Shown: positions 6,396-16,077, numbered from the stretch's first letter. The stretch: DNA of 64,000 nt from Pseudotabrizicola algicola (GCF_010915705.1 NZ_JAAIKE010000001.1:1-64000), one strand, 5' to 3'. Numbers and translations are program-made. Notes: a model not told the origin generated them from the sequence alone.

Positions 6396-8823
6396 AAAAC
6401 GCGTCAGCGTCCGCCTTGCGGCAGTCGGTGGTCGGCAGGTGCGCGCCGAACTGGAAGGCGTCGGCGAAGCCGGTGCTCGAGGCCTCGGACGGCTGAGCCG
6501 CGAGATGGAAGCCGCAAACGCCCGGCTCGCAGCCTTCTCGCGCCGGGTGCGTGTGGCCGCCGCAGCCGCCGTGGCAGCGGCCACCGCCGCTGGCGTGGCG
6601 ATGATCCGCTCCGGCCTCCAGACCGTCGATGCGGAGGCCAAGCTCGCGCAGTCGCTGGGGACCACCGTCGCCTCGATCCAGACGCTGGAGCGCGCGGGCG
6701 AACTGGCGGGCGTGTCCATGTCCGGCATCGAGCAGGCCACCAAGGATCTGACGCGCCGTCTCAGCCAGGCGGCCGCCGGGACCGGTCCCGCCGCCGATGC
6801 GCTGGACCGGCTGGGTCTTTCGGCCAACGACCTGATCGCGCTGCCGCTGGACCAGCGCGTCGGCGCGATCAACGCCGCCATCGAGAATTTCGTGCCTGCC
6901 GCCGAGCGTGCGGCCGTCGCGGGTCAGCTTTTTGGCGAGGAAGGCTCCATCGCCATGTCGCGCATCGACACTGCGACACTGCGCCAGGCGACCGAGGACG
7001 TGCTTGCCTTCGGCGTCGCCGTTTCCGAACAGGACGCCGACCAGATCGAGCGCACGAACGATGCCATCTCCCGGCTTGGGCTGATCTGGCGGGGGCTGTC
7101 GAACCAGCTGGCCGTTGCCGCTGCCCCCGCGCTGGAAGCCGTCGCCAACGCCATGGCGGCGGTCGCCAGCCGGACCGGCCCGCTCGGTATCGCCATTCGT
7201 GGCCTCTTCGACAATATCGGCCGCCTGACCACCTATGCCGTGACCTTCGCGACCTTCCTCGCGGGCCGCTGGGTCGCCGGGCTGGCCGCCGCCGCGCTGT
7301 CGGTCCGTGGGTTGGCCACCGCGCTCGTCGTGTTGCGCGGGGCGCTGATCCGCACCGGCATCGGCGCTCTGATCGTCGGCGTCGGGGAGCTGATCTATCA
7401 ACTTTCCCAAATCGTCGCCCGCGTGGGCGGGGTCGGCGAAGCGTTCCGGCTGCTCTCCGATCTGGCCTCCGAGGTCTGGTCGCGCATCGGGCTCGCGCTC
7501 GACGCCGCGCTGGCCCGCATGGCGGCGGGATGGGAAGGGCTGAAGGCCGCCGCGCTCTCGGCGCTCGACGGCGCCGTCGCAGGCGTCGTGGGTTTCGGGG
7601 ATCACACCGTCGCGACCTTCCAAGGGGCCTATGACGGCGCGGTGGCGATCTGGGGCAGCCTGCCGGGGGCTATCGGCGATTTCGCCTACCAGGCCGCGAA
7701 CGGTCTGATCGGCGGGGTGGAGGCCATGCTGAACGGCGTCGTCACCCGCATCAACAGCTTCATCGAGACCCTGAACGCCGCGCTGGCCCTGCTGCCTGAA
7801 TGGGCGACCGGCGAAGGCGGCGTGCGGATCGGCACGCTCGATGCGGTGGACCTGAGCCGGATCGACAATCCGTTCGAGGGGGCCGCGACGGCGGCGGGTA
7901 CGGCGGCGGCCGATGCGTTCTCGGCGGCGCTTGCCCGAACCTACATCGCGCCGCCCGATCTCGGTCTCGGCGCCATGTCGGAGGACGCACGCGCCCGGGC
8001 CGATGCCTATCGCGAGGCCGCGGGCATGCTGACCGATGCCGCGACCCGGCCCCTCGCCGCCTGGCAGGCGCTGAAAGATGCCGTGACCGGGTCCGGCACG
8101 GAGGCCGAGGCCGCGCTGGCGGATGCCGCGACCTCCGCCGATGCGCTCGCGACCGGGCTCGACGGCACCACTGCCGCTGCCAATGGCGCCGGAGGTGTTG
8201 CCCGCGATGCCGGAACCGCCGCTGGCGAAGGGGCCGAGCGTGCGCTGACCGGATGGCAGGCGGTGACGGCGGCGCTCTCGGACTATGCCAGCCGGGCGCG
8301 GGAGATCGGTGGCGATATCGGCCAGAGCCTTGTCAGCGCGTTTCAGTCGGCCGAGGACGCGGTCGGGGAATTCGTGAAGACCGGCAAGCTGAACTTCCGC
8401 GATCTTGTGACCTCGCTTATCGCGGACCTCGCGAAACTGGCGGCGCGGCGGTTCATCCTCGGCCCCATCGCCAACGCGCTCTCGGGCGCGCTCGGTAGCA
8501 CGGGCGGGATCTTCGCCAATATCCTGCACGCGGGCGGCATCGTCGGATCGTCCGGCCCCTCGCGCATGGTCCCGGCCATGGCCTTCGCCGCCGCGCCCCG
8601 GATGCATTCAGGCGCTGCGGTCGGTCTTCGCCATGACGAAGTGCCTGCAATCCTGCAAAGGGGCGAACGGGTCCTCTCGCGCCGCGAGGCGCAGAGCTAC
8701 GGCACGAGCGGCGGGGTCAACGTCACCATCATGGCCCGCGACGCCGAGAGTTTCAGGCAATCCCGGACGCAGGTCGCGGCGGACATCGCACGGGCGGTCT
8801 CGCTCGGGCGGAGGGGGATGTAA
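6388..8823 (+). CDS. Phage tail tape measure protein
   Basis: An 811-residue protein, long and Ala-rich with hydrophobic central segments (about residues 280-345) and long helices, as expected of tape measure proteins that set tail length and pass into the host envelope. The N-terminus has VSVRLAAVGGRQVRAELEGVG. The C-terminus carries the LRHDEVPAILQRGERVLSRREAQ-type signature seen at the end of lambda-family tape measure proteins of alphaproteobacterial phages. It overlaps the end of the frameshifted chaperone and is followed three bases later by the DUF2460 gene. Confidence 0.88.
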   Translation: MAEKRVSVRLAAVGGRQVRAELEGVGEAGARGLGRLSREMEAANARLAAFSRRVRVAAAAAVAAATAAGVAMIRSGLQTVDAEAKLAQSLGTTVASIQTLERAGELAGVSMSGIEQATKDLTRRLSQAAAGTGPAADALDRLGLSANDLIALPLDQRVGAINAAIENFVPAAERAAVAGQLFGEEGSIAMSRIDTATLRQATEDVLAFGVAVSEQDADQIERTNDAISRLGLIWRGLSNQLAVAAAPALEAVANAMAAVASRTGPLGIAIRGLFDNIGRLTTYAVTFATFLAGRWVAGLAAAALSVRGLATALVVLRGALIRTGIGALIVGVGELIYQLSQIVARVGGVGEAFRLLSDLASEVWSRIGLALDAALARMAAGWEGLKAAALSALDGAVAGVVGFGDHTVATFQGAYDGAVAIWGSLPGAIGDFAYQAANGLIGGVEAMLNGVVTRINSFIETLNAALALLPEWATGEGGVRIGTLDAVDLSRIDNPFEGAATAAGTAAADAFSAALARTYIAPPDLGLGAMSEDARARADAYREAAGMLTDAATRPLAAWQALKDAVTGSGTEAEAALADAATSADALATGLDGTTAAANGAGGVARDAGTAAGEGAERALTGWQAVTAALSDYASRAREIGGDIGQSLVSAFQSAEDAVGEFVKTGKLNFRDLVTSLIADLAKLAARRFILGPIANALSGALGSTGGIFANILHAGGIVGSSGPSRMVPAMAFAAAPRMHSGAAVGLRHDEVPAILQRGERVLSRREAQSYGTSGGVNVTIMARDAESFRQSRTQVAADIARAVSLGRRGM

Positions 8824-8826
8824 GCC

Positions 8827-9453
8827 ATGGCGTTCCATGAGGTCCGGTTCCCGGACAACATCAGCCGAGGCGCGCGCGGTGGGCCCGAGCGGCGCACGCA
8901 AATCGTCGAGCTGGCCTCGGGCGACGAGGAACGCAATGCCAGCTGGGCCAACTCGCGCCGCCGTTACGACGTCGCCTACGGCATCCGACGCGCCGACGAT
9001 CTGGCGGCGGTCGTGGCCTTCTTCGAGGCGAGGAACGGTCGCCTCCATGGCTTCCGGTTCAAGGACTGGGGCGATCACAAATCCTGCCTGCCCTCGGACA
9101 CGCCTTCGCCGACCGATCAGTCGATCGGCACCGGCAATGGCGCGACGACCGCCTTCCAGCTGGCGAAGCGCTACGCCTCGGGCAGCCAGACATGGGTGCG
9201 GACCATCGCCAAGCCGGTCGCAGGTTCGGTCGCGGTCGCCTTGAATAGCGCGCCCCAAGCGTCCGGCTGGTCCGTCGATACCACGACCGGCGTCATCACC
9301 TTCACCACCGCGCCGGGTTCTGGCGTCGCGGTCACCGCAGGCTTCGAGTTCGATGTCCCGGTCCGCTTCGACACCGACGTGCTCGACGTGACGCTCGACC
9401 TCGAGCGGCTGGGCTCGATCACCTCCATTCCGCTCCTGGAGATCCGACGATGA
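8827..9453 (+). CDS. Tail-tip protein, DUF2460 (GTA gp12-like)
   Basis: A 208-residue DUF2460 protein: MAFHEVRFPDNISRGARGGPERRTQ at the N-terminus, WANSRRRYDVAYGIR, an ARNGRLHGFRFKDWGDHKS motif, and a beta-rich C-terminal half ending in RFDTDVLDVTLDLERL. Homologues form the distal tail protein of the Rhodobacter gene transfer agent and related siphophages. In GTA clusters this gene sits directly before the DUF2163 gene; here a lysis cassette separates the two. Confidence 0.88.
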   Translation: MAFHEVRFPDNISRGARGGPERRTQIVELASGDEERNASWANSRRRYDVAYGIRRADDLAAVVAFFEARNGRLHGFRFKDWGDHKSCLPSDTPSPTDQSIGTGNGATTAFQLAKRYASGSQTWVRTIAKPVAGSVAVALNSAPQASGWSVDTTTGVITFTTAPGSGVAVTAGFEFDVPVRFDTDVLDVTLDLERLGSITSIPLLEIRR

Positions 9454-9800
9454 ATGACGAAACCGGATTTCTGGCGGCGGCGCTGAAGGAACTGCTCGCC
9501 TCCACGGCGGTGATCCTCGCCGCCTGGGGCGCGCTCGGGGGCGCGACCAACGCGCTGACCACGAAGATGCGGCTGCGCGACGCGCTGCGCCACATCCTGC
9601 TCGGCGGGCTGATCGCGGCCGGGATGGGCAGCCTCTCGATGGCGATCATCACCCGCTGGCTTGGCCTGCCGCCCGAGGCGATCCCGGCCGGGGGCGCGGC
9701 GGGTTCGGCCGCCTATCTGGTCGGCGTCTTCGGTCCCGCCTTCATCGAGGTGCTGCTCGCCCGTCTGCGCCATGCCGGGAAAGGCGATGGCGATGCATGA
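9450..9800 (+). CDS. Holin-like membrane protein
   Basis: A 116-residue protein with about three hydrophobic segments (residues 8-30, 46-70, 78-102) and a short charged C-terminus (RLRHAGKGDGDA). With the endolysin two genes downstream, a holin role, permeabilising the inner membrane for lysis, is likely but not proven by sequence. The ATG overlaps the DUF2460 stop codon by four bases. Confidence 0.55.
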   Translation: MNDETGFLAAALKELLASTAVILAAWGALGGATNALTTKMRLRDALRHILLGGLIAAGMGSLSMAIITRWLGLPPEAIPAGGAAGSAAYLVGVFGPAFIEVLLARLRHAGKGDGDA

Positions 9801-9924
9801 CCTTCTCCGTCTCGCGCGCTCCCTGCGCTGCGACCCGGCCGATCCCGGCCAGGCCTTCCGCCACCGCCTGGGCATCGGCATCGCCGTCGCCGCGCTGATC
9901 CTGATCCTCTCGCTTCTGGGGTAA
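9787..9924 (+). CDS. Small membrane protein of the lysis cassette
   Basis: About 45 residues beginning MAMHDLLRLARSLRC and ending in one strongly hydrophobic segment (IGIAVAALILILSLLG). It overlaps the end of the holin-like gene. Starts at 9772, 9787 or 9793 are possible; a GGGAAAGG ribosome binding-like sequence favours the later two. It ends five bases before the endolysin gene. A single C-terminal membrane segment would suit a holin partner or pinholin-type protein, which is inference. Confidence 0.45.
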   Translation: MAMHDLLRLARSLRCDPADPGQAFRHRLGIGIAVAALILILSLLG

Positions 9925-9929
9925 CTTCC

Positions 9930-10574
9930 ATGCAGATGACTGACCGGGGCCTTCTGGCCCTCGTCCGGCACGAAGGCATCGTGCCCGGACCCTACCGTGA
10001 TGTGAAACAGGTCTGGACCTTTGGCATTGGCCACACCGCCGCTGCCGGGGCACCCGATCCGGCCGCGATGCCGCGCGGCATGCCCGCCAATCTAGATGCA
10101 GGGATCCGCGAGGCTTTTGGGGTCTCCCGCGCCGACCTCGCGCGTTACGAGGCCGCCGTCCTGCGCGCCGTGAAGGTGCCGCTCAAGCCGCACGAGTTCG
10201 ATGCGCTGGTTTCGTTTCACTACAATACAGGCGGCATCGCCAAGGCTGCGCTGACCCGGCACCTGAACGCGGGCGACCGGGTTGCAGCTGCAGCGGCTTT
10301 CATGGGCTGGCTCAAACCCGCCGCGATCCAAGCGCGGCGTGAGGCCGAGCGCGACCTCTTCGCCACGGGCCGCTATCCCGCCGGCACCATCCCGGTCTGG
10401 TCGGTCGACCGCAACGGCCGGGTCGATTTCTCGCGACCGATCCGGCGTCTGACCGAGAACGAGGCGCTGGCGCTACTTCGGCCGTCGACTGCGTCGGTGC
10501 CGACGCAATCCGTTGTCGCTCCGCCGTGGTGGCGGAGGCTGTTGGACCACTTCAAAGGAAAGGCAACATCATGA
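9930..10574 (+). CDS. Endolysin, GH24 (T4-type) lysozyme
   Basis: A 214-residue muramidase cutting the glycan strands of peptidoglycan to release phage. The catalytic triad spacing of T4 lysozyme is exact: Glu15 (RHEG), Asp24 (PYRDV) and Thr30 (WTFGIGHT), followed by VSFHYNTGG and a GWLKPAAIQARREAERDLF segment. No signal peptide or N-terminal SAR segment is visible, so export would rely on the neighbouring holin-like proteins. A C-terminal extension (residues 150-214) of unknown role follows the lysozyme fold. Confidence 0.88.
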   Translation: MQMTDRGLLALVRHEGIVPGPYRDVKQVWTFGIGHTAAAGAPDPAAMPRGMPANLDAGIREAFGVSRADLARYEAAVLRAVKVPLKPHEFDALVSFHYNTGGIAKAALTRHLNAGDRVAAAAAFMGWLKPAAIQARREAERDLFATGRYPAGTIPVWSVDRNGRVDFSRPIRRLTENEALALLRPSTASVPTQSVVAPPWWRRLLDHFKGKATS

Positions 10575-10780
10575 ACTGGAACCTTGCGCGTGGGCTGATC
10601 TACCTTGCCTGTCTGGCGGCCTCTGGTCTGGCGATGGCCGGGCTGGCGGATTTCGATCTGGCGACCGGCACCTTCGACTTGAGGCCCTTCAACATCTACG
10701 CGCTGACCGGCGCTGGCGGCGGTGTCGTCTCGTCCGCACTGGCCTCTCTGGCGTTGCTTCGCGGCTGGGGGCGGAAGTGA
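10571..10780 (+). CDS. Small two-span membrane protein
   Basis: A 69-residue protein with two hydrophobic segments (residues 7-25 and 43-64) and a basic end (RGWGRK). It overlaps the endolysin stop (ATGA) and its own stop overlaps the DUF2163 start (GTGA). The topology fits a class II holin or spanin-like accessory protein; I cannot assign it firmly. Confidence 0.5.
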   Translation: MNWNLARGLIYLACLAASGLAMAGLADFDLATGTFDLRPFNIYALTGAGGGVVSSALASLALLRGWGRK

Positions 10781-11661
10781 AATCCCTCTCGCCCGAGCTT
10801 CAGGCCCATCTCGACGAGGGCACGACGACGCTCGCCTGGTGCTGGCGGATCACCCGGGCCGATGGCGTCACCTTCGGCTTCACCGATCACGACCGCACGC
10901 TCAGCTTCGATGGCACGGACTTCGAACCCGAGAGCGGGCTGACGGCGTCCGAGGTGCGCTCGGGCTCGGACCTGTCGGTCGATGCGCAGGACGCGGAAGG
11001 CGTGCTGACCTCGGACCGCATCACCGAGACCGACATCCTCGATGGCCGCTGGGACAACGCGGCGGTCGAGGTCTGGCGCGTGAACTGGGCCGACACCGGA
11101 CAGCGCGTGCTGATGCGGCGCGGAGCCATCGGTCAGATCCGGCGCGGGCGGCTGGCCTTCGTCGCCGAGGTGCGCTCGCTCGCCCATGTCCTCGGCCAGA
11201 CGGTGGGGCGGACTTTCCAAGCGACCTGCGATGCCGCGCTCGGCGATGCGCGCTGCGGCGTCGATCTGGCGGAACCGGCCTTCAAGGGAACCGGCGCCGT
11301 CATCGATCTTCTGCGCGACCGCGGGTTCACCGCCTCCGGTCTCGGCACCTTCGAGGTTGGCTGGTTCACATTCGGCACGCTGGACTGGACGAGCGGCGCG
11401 AATGCTGGGCGGCGCACCGAGGTGCTGGGCCATGACGTCACGGACGGCATCGCGGTCCTGACCCTGCTCGAGGCCCCGGTGCGGGCCATCGCCGAGGGCG
11501 ACGCCTTCACCATCCGCGCGGGCTGCGACAAGCGGATCGAGACCTGCGGGGCGAAGTTCGCGAACACCACCAACTTCCGCGGCTTTCCGCACATCCCCGG
11601 ACAGGATGCGGTCCTGCGCTACGCGACGAAGGATGGCGGGCATGACGGGGGTGTGCTGTGA
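10777..11661 (+). CDS. Tail-tip protein, DUF2163 (GTA gp13-like)
   Basis: A 294-residue protein starting at a GTG that overlaps the previous stop. The DUF2163 pattern is clear: TTTLAWCWRITRADGVTFGFTDHD, then TFQATCDAALGDARCGVDL, and the C-terminal motif AGCDKRIETCGAKFANTTNFRGFPHIPG with conserved cysteines. Homologues form the hub or megatron part of GTA-type tail tips. The next gene (NlpC/P60) overlaps its stop, as in GTA clusters. Confidence 0.9.
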   Translation: MKSLSPELQAHLDEGTTTLAWCWRITRADGVTFGFTDHDRTLSFDGTDFEPESGLTASEVRSGSDLSVDAQDAEGVLTSDRITETDILDGRWDNAAVEVWRVNWADTGQRVLMRRGAIGQIRRGRLAFVAEVRSLAHVLGQTVGRTFQATCDAALGDARCGVDLAEPAFKGTGAVIDLLRDRGFTASGLGTFEVGWFTFGTLDWTSGANAGRRTEVLGHDVTDGIAVLTLLEAPVRAIAEGDAFTIRAGCDKRIETCGAKFANTTNFRGFPHIPGQDAVLRYATKDGGHDGGVL

Positions 11662-12092
11662 GGCCGGCCGACCCCGACAGGGTGATCGCGGCAGCGCGGT
11701 CGTGGCTAGGCACGCCGTACCATGACCAGGCGAGCCTCAAGGGCGTTGGCTGCGACTGCCTCGGGCTGGCGCGCGGCGTCTGGCGCGAGGTTGTCGGTCC
11801 CGAACCGTTCCTGATCCCGCCCTATAGCCGCGACTGGGGCGAGACCGGCCCGCTCGAGGTTCTGGCCGAGGGCGCGCGCGCCATGATGATCGAGGTGTCG
11901 CCCTCCGAGGCGGGTCCCGGCGCGTTGGTCCTGTTCCGCATGAAACCGCGCGCCATCGCCAAGCATGTCGGCATCCTGACCGGGCCAGACAGCTTTCTCC
12001 ACGCCTACGAGCGGCTCGGCGTGATCGAGGAGCCGCTGACCCAAGCCTGGCGGCGGCGCATCGCCTTCGCCTTCCTCTTCCCGCAACGCTGA
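11658..12092 (+). CDS. NlpC/P60 tail peptidase (GTA gp14-like)
   Basis: A 144-residue NlpC/P60-family cysteine peptidase with WLGTPYHDQASLKGVGCDCLGLARG at the N-terminus (catalytic Cys34 in the DCLGL motif) and His103 in KHVGIL. In GTA and related phage tails this protein is thought to cut peptidoglycan cross-links during DNA entry. A GTG start overlapping the DUF2163 stop gives coupled translation. It should not be confused with the separate lysis endolysin upstream. Confidence 0.9.
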   Translation: MRPADPDRVIAAARSWLGTPYHDQASLKGVGCDCLGLARGVWREVVGPEPFLIPPYSRDWGETGPLEVLAEGARAMMIEVSPSEAGPGALVLFRMKPRAIAKHVGILTGPDSFLHAYERLGVIEEPLTQAWRRRIAFAFLFPQR

Positions 12093-12101
12093 GACCTCGA
12101 C

Positions 12102-15100
12102 ATGGCCACCCTCATTCTCGGCGCCGCCGGTGCCGCCATCGGCGGCTCGATCGGTGGCGCGATCCTCGGCGTCAGCGCCGCAACCATCGGCGGCTTCATC
12201 GGCTCCACCATCGGCTCGGTCGTCGACAGCTGGATCGTGTCCTCGCTCGCACCGACGCAAAGGATCGAGGGCGCGCGGCTCGACAGCTTGCGCATCACGT
12301 CTTCGACCGAGGGGGCCGTGATCCCGCGCCTCTACGGCCGGATGCGGATCGGTGGCAACATCATCTGGGCCACCGATTTCCGCGAGGAAACCAAGACCAC
12401 CACGCAGGGTGGCGGCAAGGGCGGCGGGGGCGGCAAGGTCAAGACGACCGAATATCTCTACTACGCGAGCTTCGCGGTCGCGCTCTGCGAGGGGCCGATC
12501 ACCGGCATTGGCCGCATCTGGGCCGACAGCAAGCCGATGGACCTCTCCGGCGTCACCTGGCGCTGGTATCCCGGCGACGAGGCGCAGACCGCCGATCCGT
12601 TCATCGCCGCGAGGATGGGCGCGGCCAGCACGCCGGCCTATCGCGGCACGGCCTATGTGGTCTTCGAGGAACTGCCGCTGTCGAGCTACGGCAATCGTCT
12701 GCCGCAGCTCTCCTTCGAGGTGTTCCGGCCGCTCGCCGACCCCGACACCGCCGAAGGCCTGACCCGCGCCGTCACCCTGATCCCGGCCTCGGGCGAGTTC
12801 ACATATGCCACGCAGGCCATCCGCAAAACCTCCGGCGGTGCGACGCAGGCCGAGAACCTGAACGCGCTCTCGGACACCGCCGACTCGGTGGTCGCACTTG
12901 ACCGACTGCAGGCCATGGCGCCCACCGTCGAAAGCGTCAGCCTCGTCGTGGCCTGGTTCGGCGATGACCTGCGGGCCGGATCTTGCAAGCTGCGCCCCGG
13001 CGTCGAGGTCTCGGCCAAATCGACGACGCCGGTTGGCTGGTCGGTCAATGGCGTCAGCCGCGCCGATGCCTTCGTCGTCAGCCGCGACGCCGAGGATCGC
13101 CCGGTCTATGGCGGCACGCCGGCCGATTTCGCGGTGGTGCAGGCCATCCGGGAGATGAAGGCGCGTGGGCTGCGCGTCACCTTCTATCCCTTCATCCTGA
13201 TGGACGTCCCGCCCGGCAATACGCTGCCGAACCCGTATTCCGATAACGCCGCCGAGACCGGCCAGCCCATGTTCCCCTGGCGCGGCCGGATCACCTGTTC
13301 GCCCGCGGCGGGCTATGCCGGGAGCGTGGACAAGACAGCCACCGCGTCGAGCCAGGTGGCGGCGTTCTTCGGCAGCGCCAGCCCCTCCGACTTCGCGATC
13401 TCCGGCGAGACCGTCTCCTGGACCGGCCCGTCCGGCGACTGGGGTCTGCGCCGGATGATGCTGCACTACGCGCATCTCTGCGCGGCGGCGGGCGGGGTCG
13501 ATGCCTTCCTGATCGGCTCGGAAATGCGCGGCCTGACCACCATCCGCTCGAGCGCCAGCACCTATCCCACCGTCACCGCGTTCAAGGCGCTCGCCGCCGA
13601 CGTTCGGGCCATTCTCGGTGCTGGCACGGACATAGGCTACGCGGCCGACTGGTCGGAATACTTCGGCCACCATCCGGGCGACGGCAGCGGCGACGTCTAT
13701 TTCCACCTCGACCCGCTCTGGTCGGACGCCAACATCGATTTTATCGGCATCGACAACTACATGCCGCTCTCCGACTGGCGCGACGGCTTCGGGCACGCGG
13801 ACGCGGCCGAGGGCTGGCCCGCGATCTACGACCGGGCCTATCTGCAGGCGAACATCGCGGGCCGCGAAGGCTTCGACTGGTTCTACGCATCGGCGGCGGA
13901 TCGGTCGGCACAAGTGCGCACGCCAATCACGGACGGCGCGGCGGCTAAGCCGTGGGTCTTCCGCTACAAGGATCTGCGCAACTGGTGGAGCAACCTGCAT
14001 CATAATCGCCCCGGTGGGGTGGAGAGCGGCACGCCGACCGCGTGGTTGCCGGAGTCCAAGCCCATCCGTTTCACCGAACTCGGCTGCCCGGCCATCGACC
14101 GGGGCACCAACCAGCCCAACGTGTTCTTCGACCCGAAGTCGTCGGAGAGTTTCACGCCCTATTTCTCACGGGGCTGGCGCGACGACACCATCCAGCGCGC
14201 CTATCTCGAGGCAACCTATCTCTTCTGGGGTGAGGTCGCGAACAACCCGCTGTCCTCGGTCTACGGCGGCCGGATGGTCGACGTGCCGGAATGCGCGGCC
14301 TGGACCTGGGACGCGCGGCCGTATCCGTTCTTTCCCGAACTGACCGATGTCTGGACCGATGGCCCCAACTGGCGGCTCGGCCATTGGCTGACCGGACGGC
14401 TGGGAGCCGTGTCGCTCGCGGCGCTTGTCCGGCACCTCTGTCTGCGCGCGGGATTGCCCGAGGATCGCATAGACGTCACCGGGCTCTGGGGCGCGGTCGA
14501 GGGTTATGCCATCGGGGCGCTCGAGAGCCCGCGCGCCTCGATCACCACGCTCGCGCGGCACTTCGGCTTCGATGCCGTCGAGACCGAAGGCGTTATCCGT
14601 TTCGTCATGCGCGGCCGGGCGGCGGTGGCGAGCGTCGAACCGGACGATCTGGTCGCCGCGCGCGAAGGTGACGTGCTGGAACTGACGCGCGGCCAGGAGA
14701 CGGAACTGCCCCAGGCCCTGAAGTGGCAGGTCGCCCGGGCCGACGAGGATTACGAGGCGGCTCAGTTCGAGGCCCGGCGGATCACGGTCGATACGACGCG
14801 GGTCGCCTCTGAAAGCTTCCCCATGGCAGTGCCGCCCGATGAGGCCGAGCGCCGCTGCCGCCGCGCGCTGATGGAAGCCTGGACCGGCCGTGAGAGCGCA
14901 ACCTTCCGCTTGCCGCCCTCGCGGCTGGCGCTCGACCCTTCAGATGTCGTCATGCTCGCCCATGACGGCCGGTCCATCCCGCTGCGGCTCATCTCGATTG
15001 CCGATGCCGACGCGCGCGGCATCGAGGCAGTGCGTCAGGACCGAGAGGCCTACGACCTGCCACCTGGCGCACCGCGACCCTCGGCGCTGGCGCAGGCCGT

Positions 15101-16067
15101 GGTTTTCGGCGCGCCCGAGGCGGCCCTCCTCGACCTGCCGCAGCTGAACGAGGACCAGCCCGCGCATCGGCCCTTCGCGGCGGCGCATGCCGTGCCATGG
15201 CCCGGTGAGGTCGCAGTCTACCGCAGCCCCTCGACAGATGACTTCGACCTGCTGACCACGTTTGGCACACGCGCCCGGTTCGGCACACTGGTCTCGGACT
15301 TCTACGCCGGGCCGACGTCACGCTTTGATCTCGGCAATGCGCTGGTGGTCGATCTGCTGACCGGCACGCTGGAAAGCGTCACCGACCTGACCCTGTTCGG
15401 CGGCGCCAATGCGGTGGCCATCGAGAGCGCGCCCGGTGTCTGGGAGATCGTGCAAGCGGGCGCGGCCGAACTGATCGCCCCCGGCCGGTATCGCCTGACC
15501 CGGCTCCTGCGCGGCCAGCGCGGCACCGAGGGCGCCATAGGCAACCCCGTGTCGGCGGGGGCCCGGGTCGTGGTGCTCGACGCAGCGCTGGCATCGCTGC
15601 CGATCGCCGAGGCCGATCTCGGCATTCCGTGGAACTGGCGCATCGGCCCCGCGAGCCGCCCGGTCAGCGACGAGACCTATGTGGCGCAGGCCTTCACGCC
15701 CGAGGGCGTGGGGCTTCGCCCGTTCTCGGTCGCCCATGTCGAGCAGCCTTGGCGCAGACCGCGCACGGCCGGGGACCTGACCATCCGCTGGACGCGCCGA
15801 TCCCGCGCACTCGCCGCCGACAGCTGGGGCGGGCTCGAGGTGCCGCTGGCCGAGGAAATGGAGGCTTACGAGGTTGAGATCCTCGACGGTGCAGTTGTCA
15901 AGCGATCCTTGACCACTGCCACGACCAGCGCGCTCTACACCGCCGCCGCCCAGACCACCGATTGGGGCGCGCTACTCGGTCCAGGCGACACGCTCGACAT
16001 CCGCATCTTTCAGCTCTCCGCCCTCGTCGGGCGGGGCGCGCCGAAATTCGTCACGTTGATCTTCTGA
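12102..16067 (+). CDS. Tail hub / host specificity protein with GTA TIM-barrel domain
   Basis: A 1,321-residue protein, the largest phage gene here. It opens with a Gly/Ala-rich membrane-active segment (MATLILGAAGAAIGGSIGG), then the ARLDSLRITSSTEGAVIPRLYGR motif typical of GTA gp15 and gpJ-like hubs. Residues about 390-720 match the GTA TIM-barrel-like domain (AADWSEYFGHHPGDG, DPLWSDANIDFIGIDNYMPLSDW, FTELGCPAIDRG). The rest resembles phage tail proteins (residues 750-950) with beta-rich C-terminal domains. It likely forms the central tail fibre that contacts the host. Confidence 0.9.
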   Translation: MATLILGAAGAAIGGSIGGAILGVSAATIGGFIGSTIGSVVDSWIVSSLAPTQRIEGARLDSLRITSSTEGAVIPRLYGRMRIGGNIIWATDFREETKTTTQGGGKGGGGGKVKTTEYLYYASFAVALCEGPITGIGRIWADSKPMDLSGVTWRWYPGDEAQTADPFIAARMGAASTPAYRGTAYVVFEELPLSSYGNRLPQLSFEVFRPLADPDTAEGLTRAVTLIPASGEFTYATQAIRKTSGGATQAENLNALSDTADSVVALDRLQAMAPTVESVSLVVAWFGDDLRAGSCKLRPGVEVSAKSTTPVGWSVNGVSRADAFVVSRDAEDRPVYGGTPADFAVVQAIREMKARGLRVTFYPFILMDVPPGNTLPNPYSDNAAETGQPMFPWRGRITCSPAAGYAGSVDKTATASSQVAAFFGSASPSDFAISGETVSWTGPSGDWGLRRMMLHYAHLCAAAGGVDAFLIGSEMRGLTTIRSSASTYPTVTAFKALAADVRAILGAGTDIGYAADWSEYFGHHPGDGSGDVYFHLDPLWSDANIDFIGIDNYMPLSDWRDGFGHADAAEGWPAIYDRAYLQANIAGREGFDWFYASAADRSAQVRTPITDGAAAKPWVFRYKDLRNWWSNLHHNRPGGVESGTPTAWLPESKPIRFTELGCPAIDRGTNQPNVFFDPKSSESFTPYFSRGWRDDTIQRAYLEATYLFWGEVANNPLSSVYGGRMVDVPECAAWTWDARPYPFFPELTDVWTDGPNWRLGHWLTGRLGAVSLAALVRHLCLRAGLPEDRIDVTGLWGAVEGYAIGALESPRASITTLARHFGFDAVETEGVIRFVMRGRAAVASVEPDDLVAAREGDVLELTRGQETELPQALKWQVARADEDYEAAQFEARRITVDTTRVASESFPMAVPPDEAERRCRRALMEAWTGRESATFRLPPSRLALDPSDVVMLAHDGRSIPLRLISIADADARGIEAVRQDREAYDLPPGAPRPSALAQAVVFGAPEAALLDLPQLNEDQPAHRPFAAAHAVPWPGEVAVYRSPSTDDFDLLTTFGTRARFGTLVSDFYAGPTSRFDLGNALVVDLLTGTLESVTDLTLFGGANAVAIESAPGVWEIVQAGAAELIAPGRYRLTRLLRGQRGTEGAIGNPVSAGARVVVLDAALASLPIAEADLGIPWNWRIGPASRPVSDETYVAQAFTPEGVGLRPFSVAHVEQPWRRPRTAGDLTIRWTRRSRALAADSWGGLEVPLAEEMEAYEVEILDGAVVKRSLTTATTSALYTAAAQTTDWGALLGPGDTLDIRIFQLSALVGRGAPKFVTLIF

Positions 16068-16077
16068 GGGCCATCCC

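Noticed and set aside
6364-8607. Long minus-strand open frame across the tape measure gene
   Set aside because: Gly/Arg-rich antisense shadow of a high-GC gene; the plus-strand frame has the tape measure signatures.
11706-14003. Long minus-strand open frame across the tail hub gene
   Set aside because: No domain signal, biased composition; shadow of the TIM-barrel hub gene.
8827-16067. Possibility that the tail genes are a gene transfer agent cluster rather than a prophage
   Set aside because: Tail-tip genes are GTA-like, but endolysin and holin-like genes, a DUF2793 fibre, a cargo insertion and a tRNA-linked end fit a prophage better.
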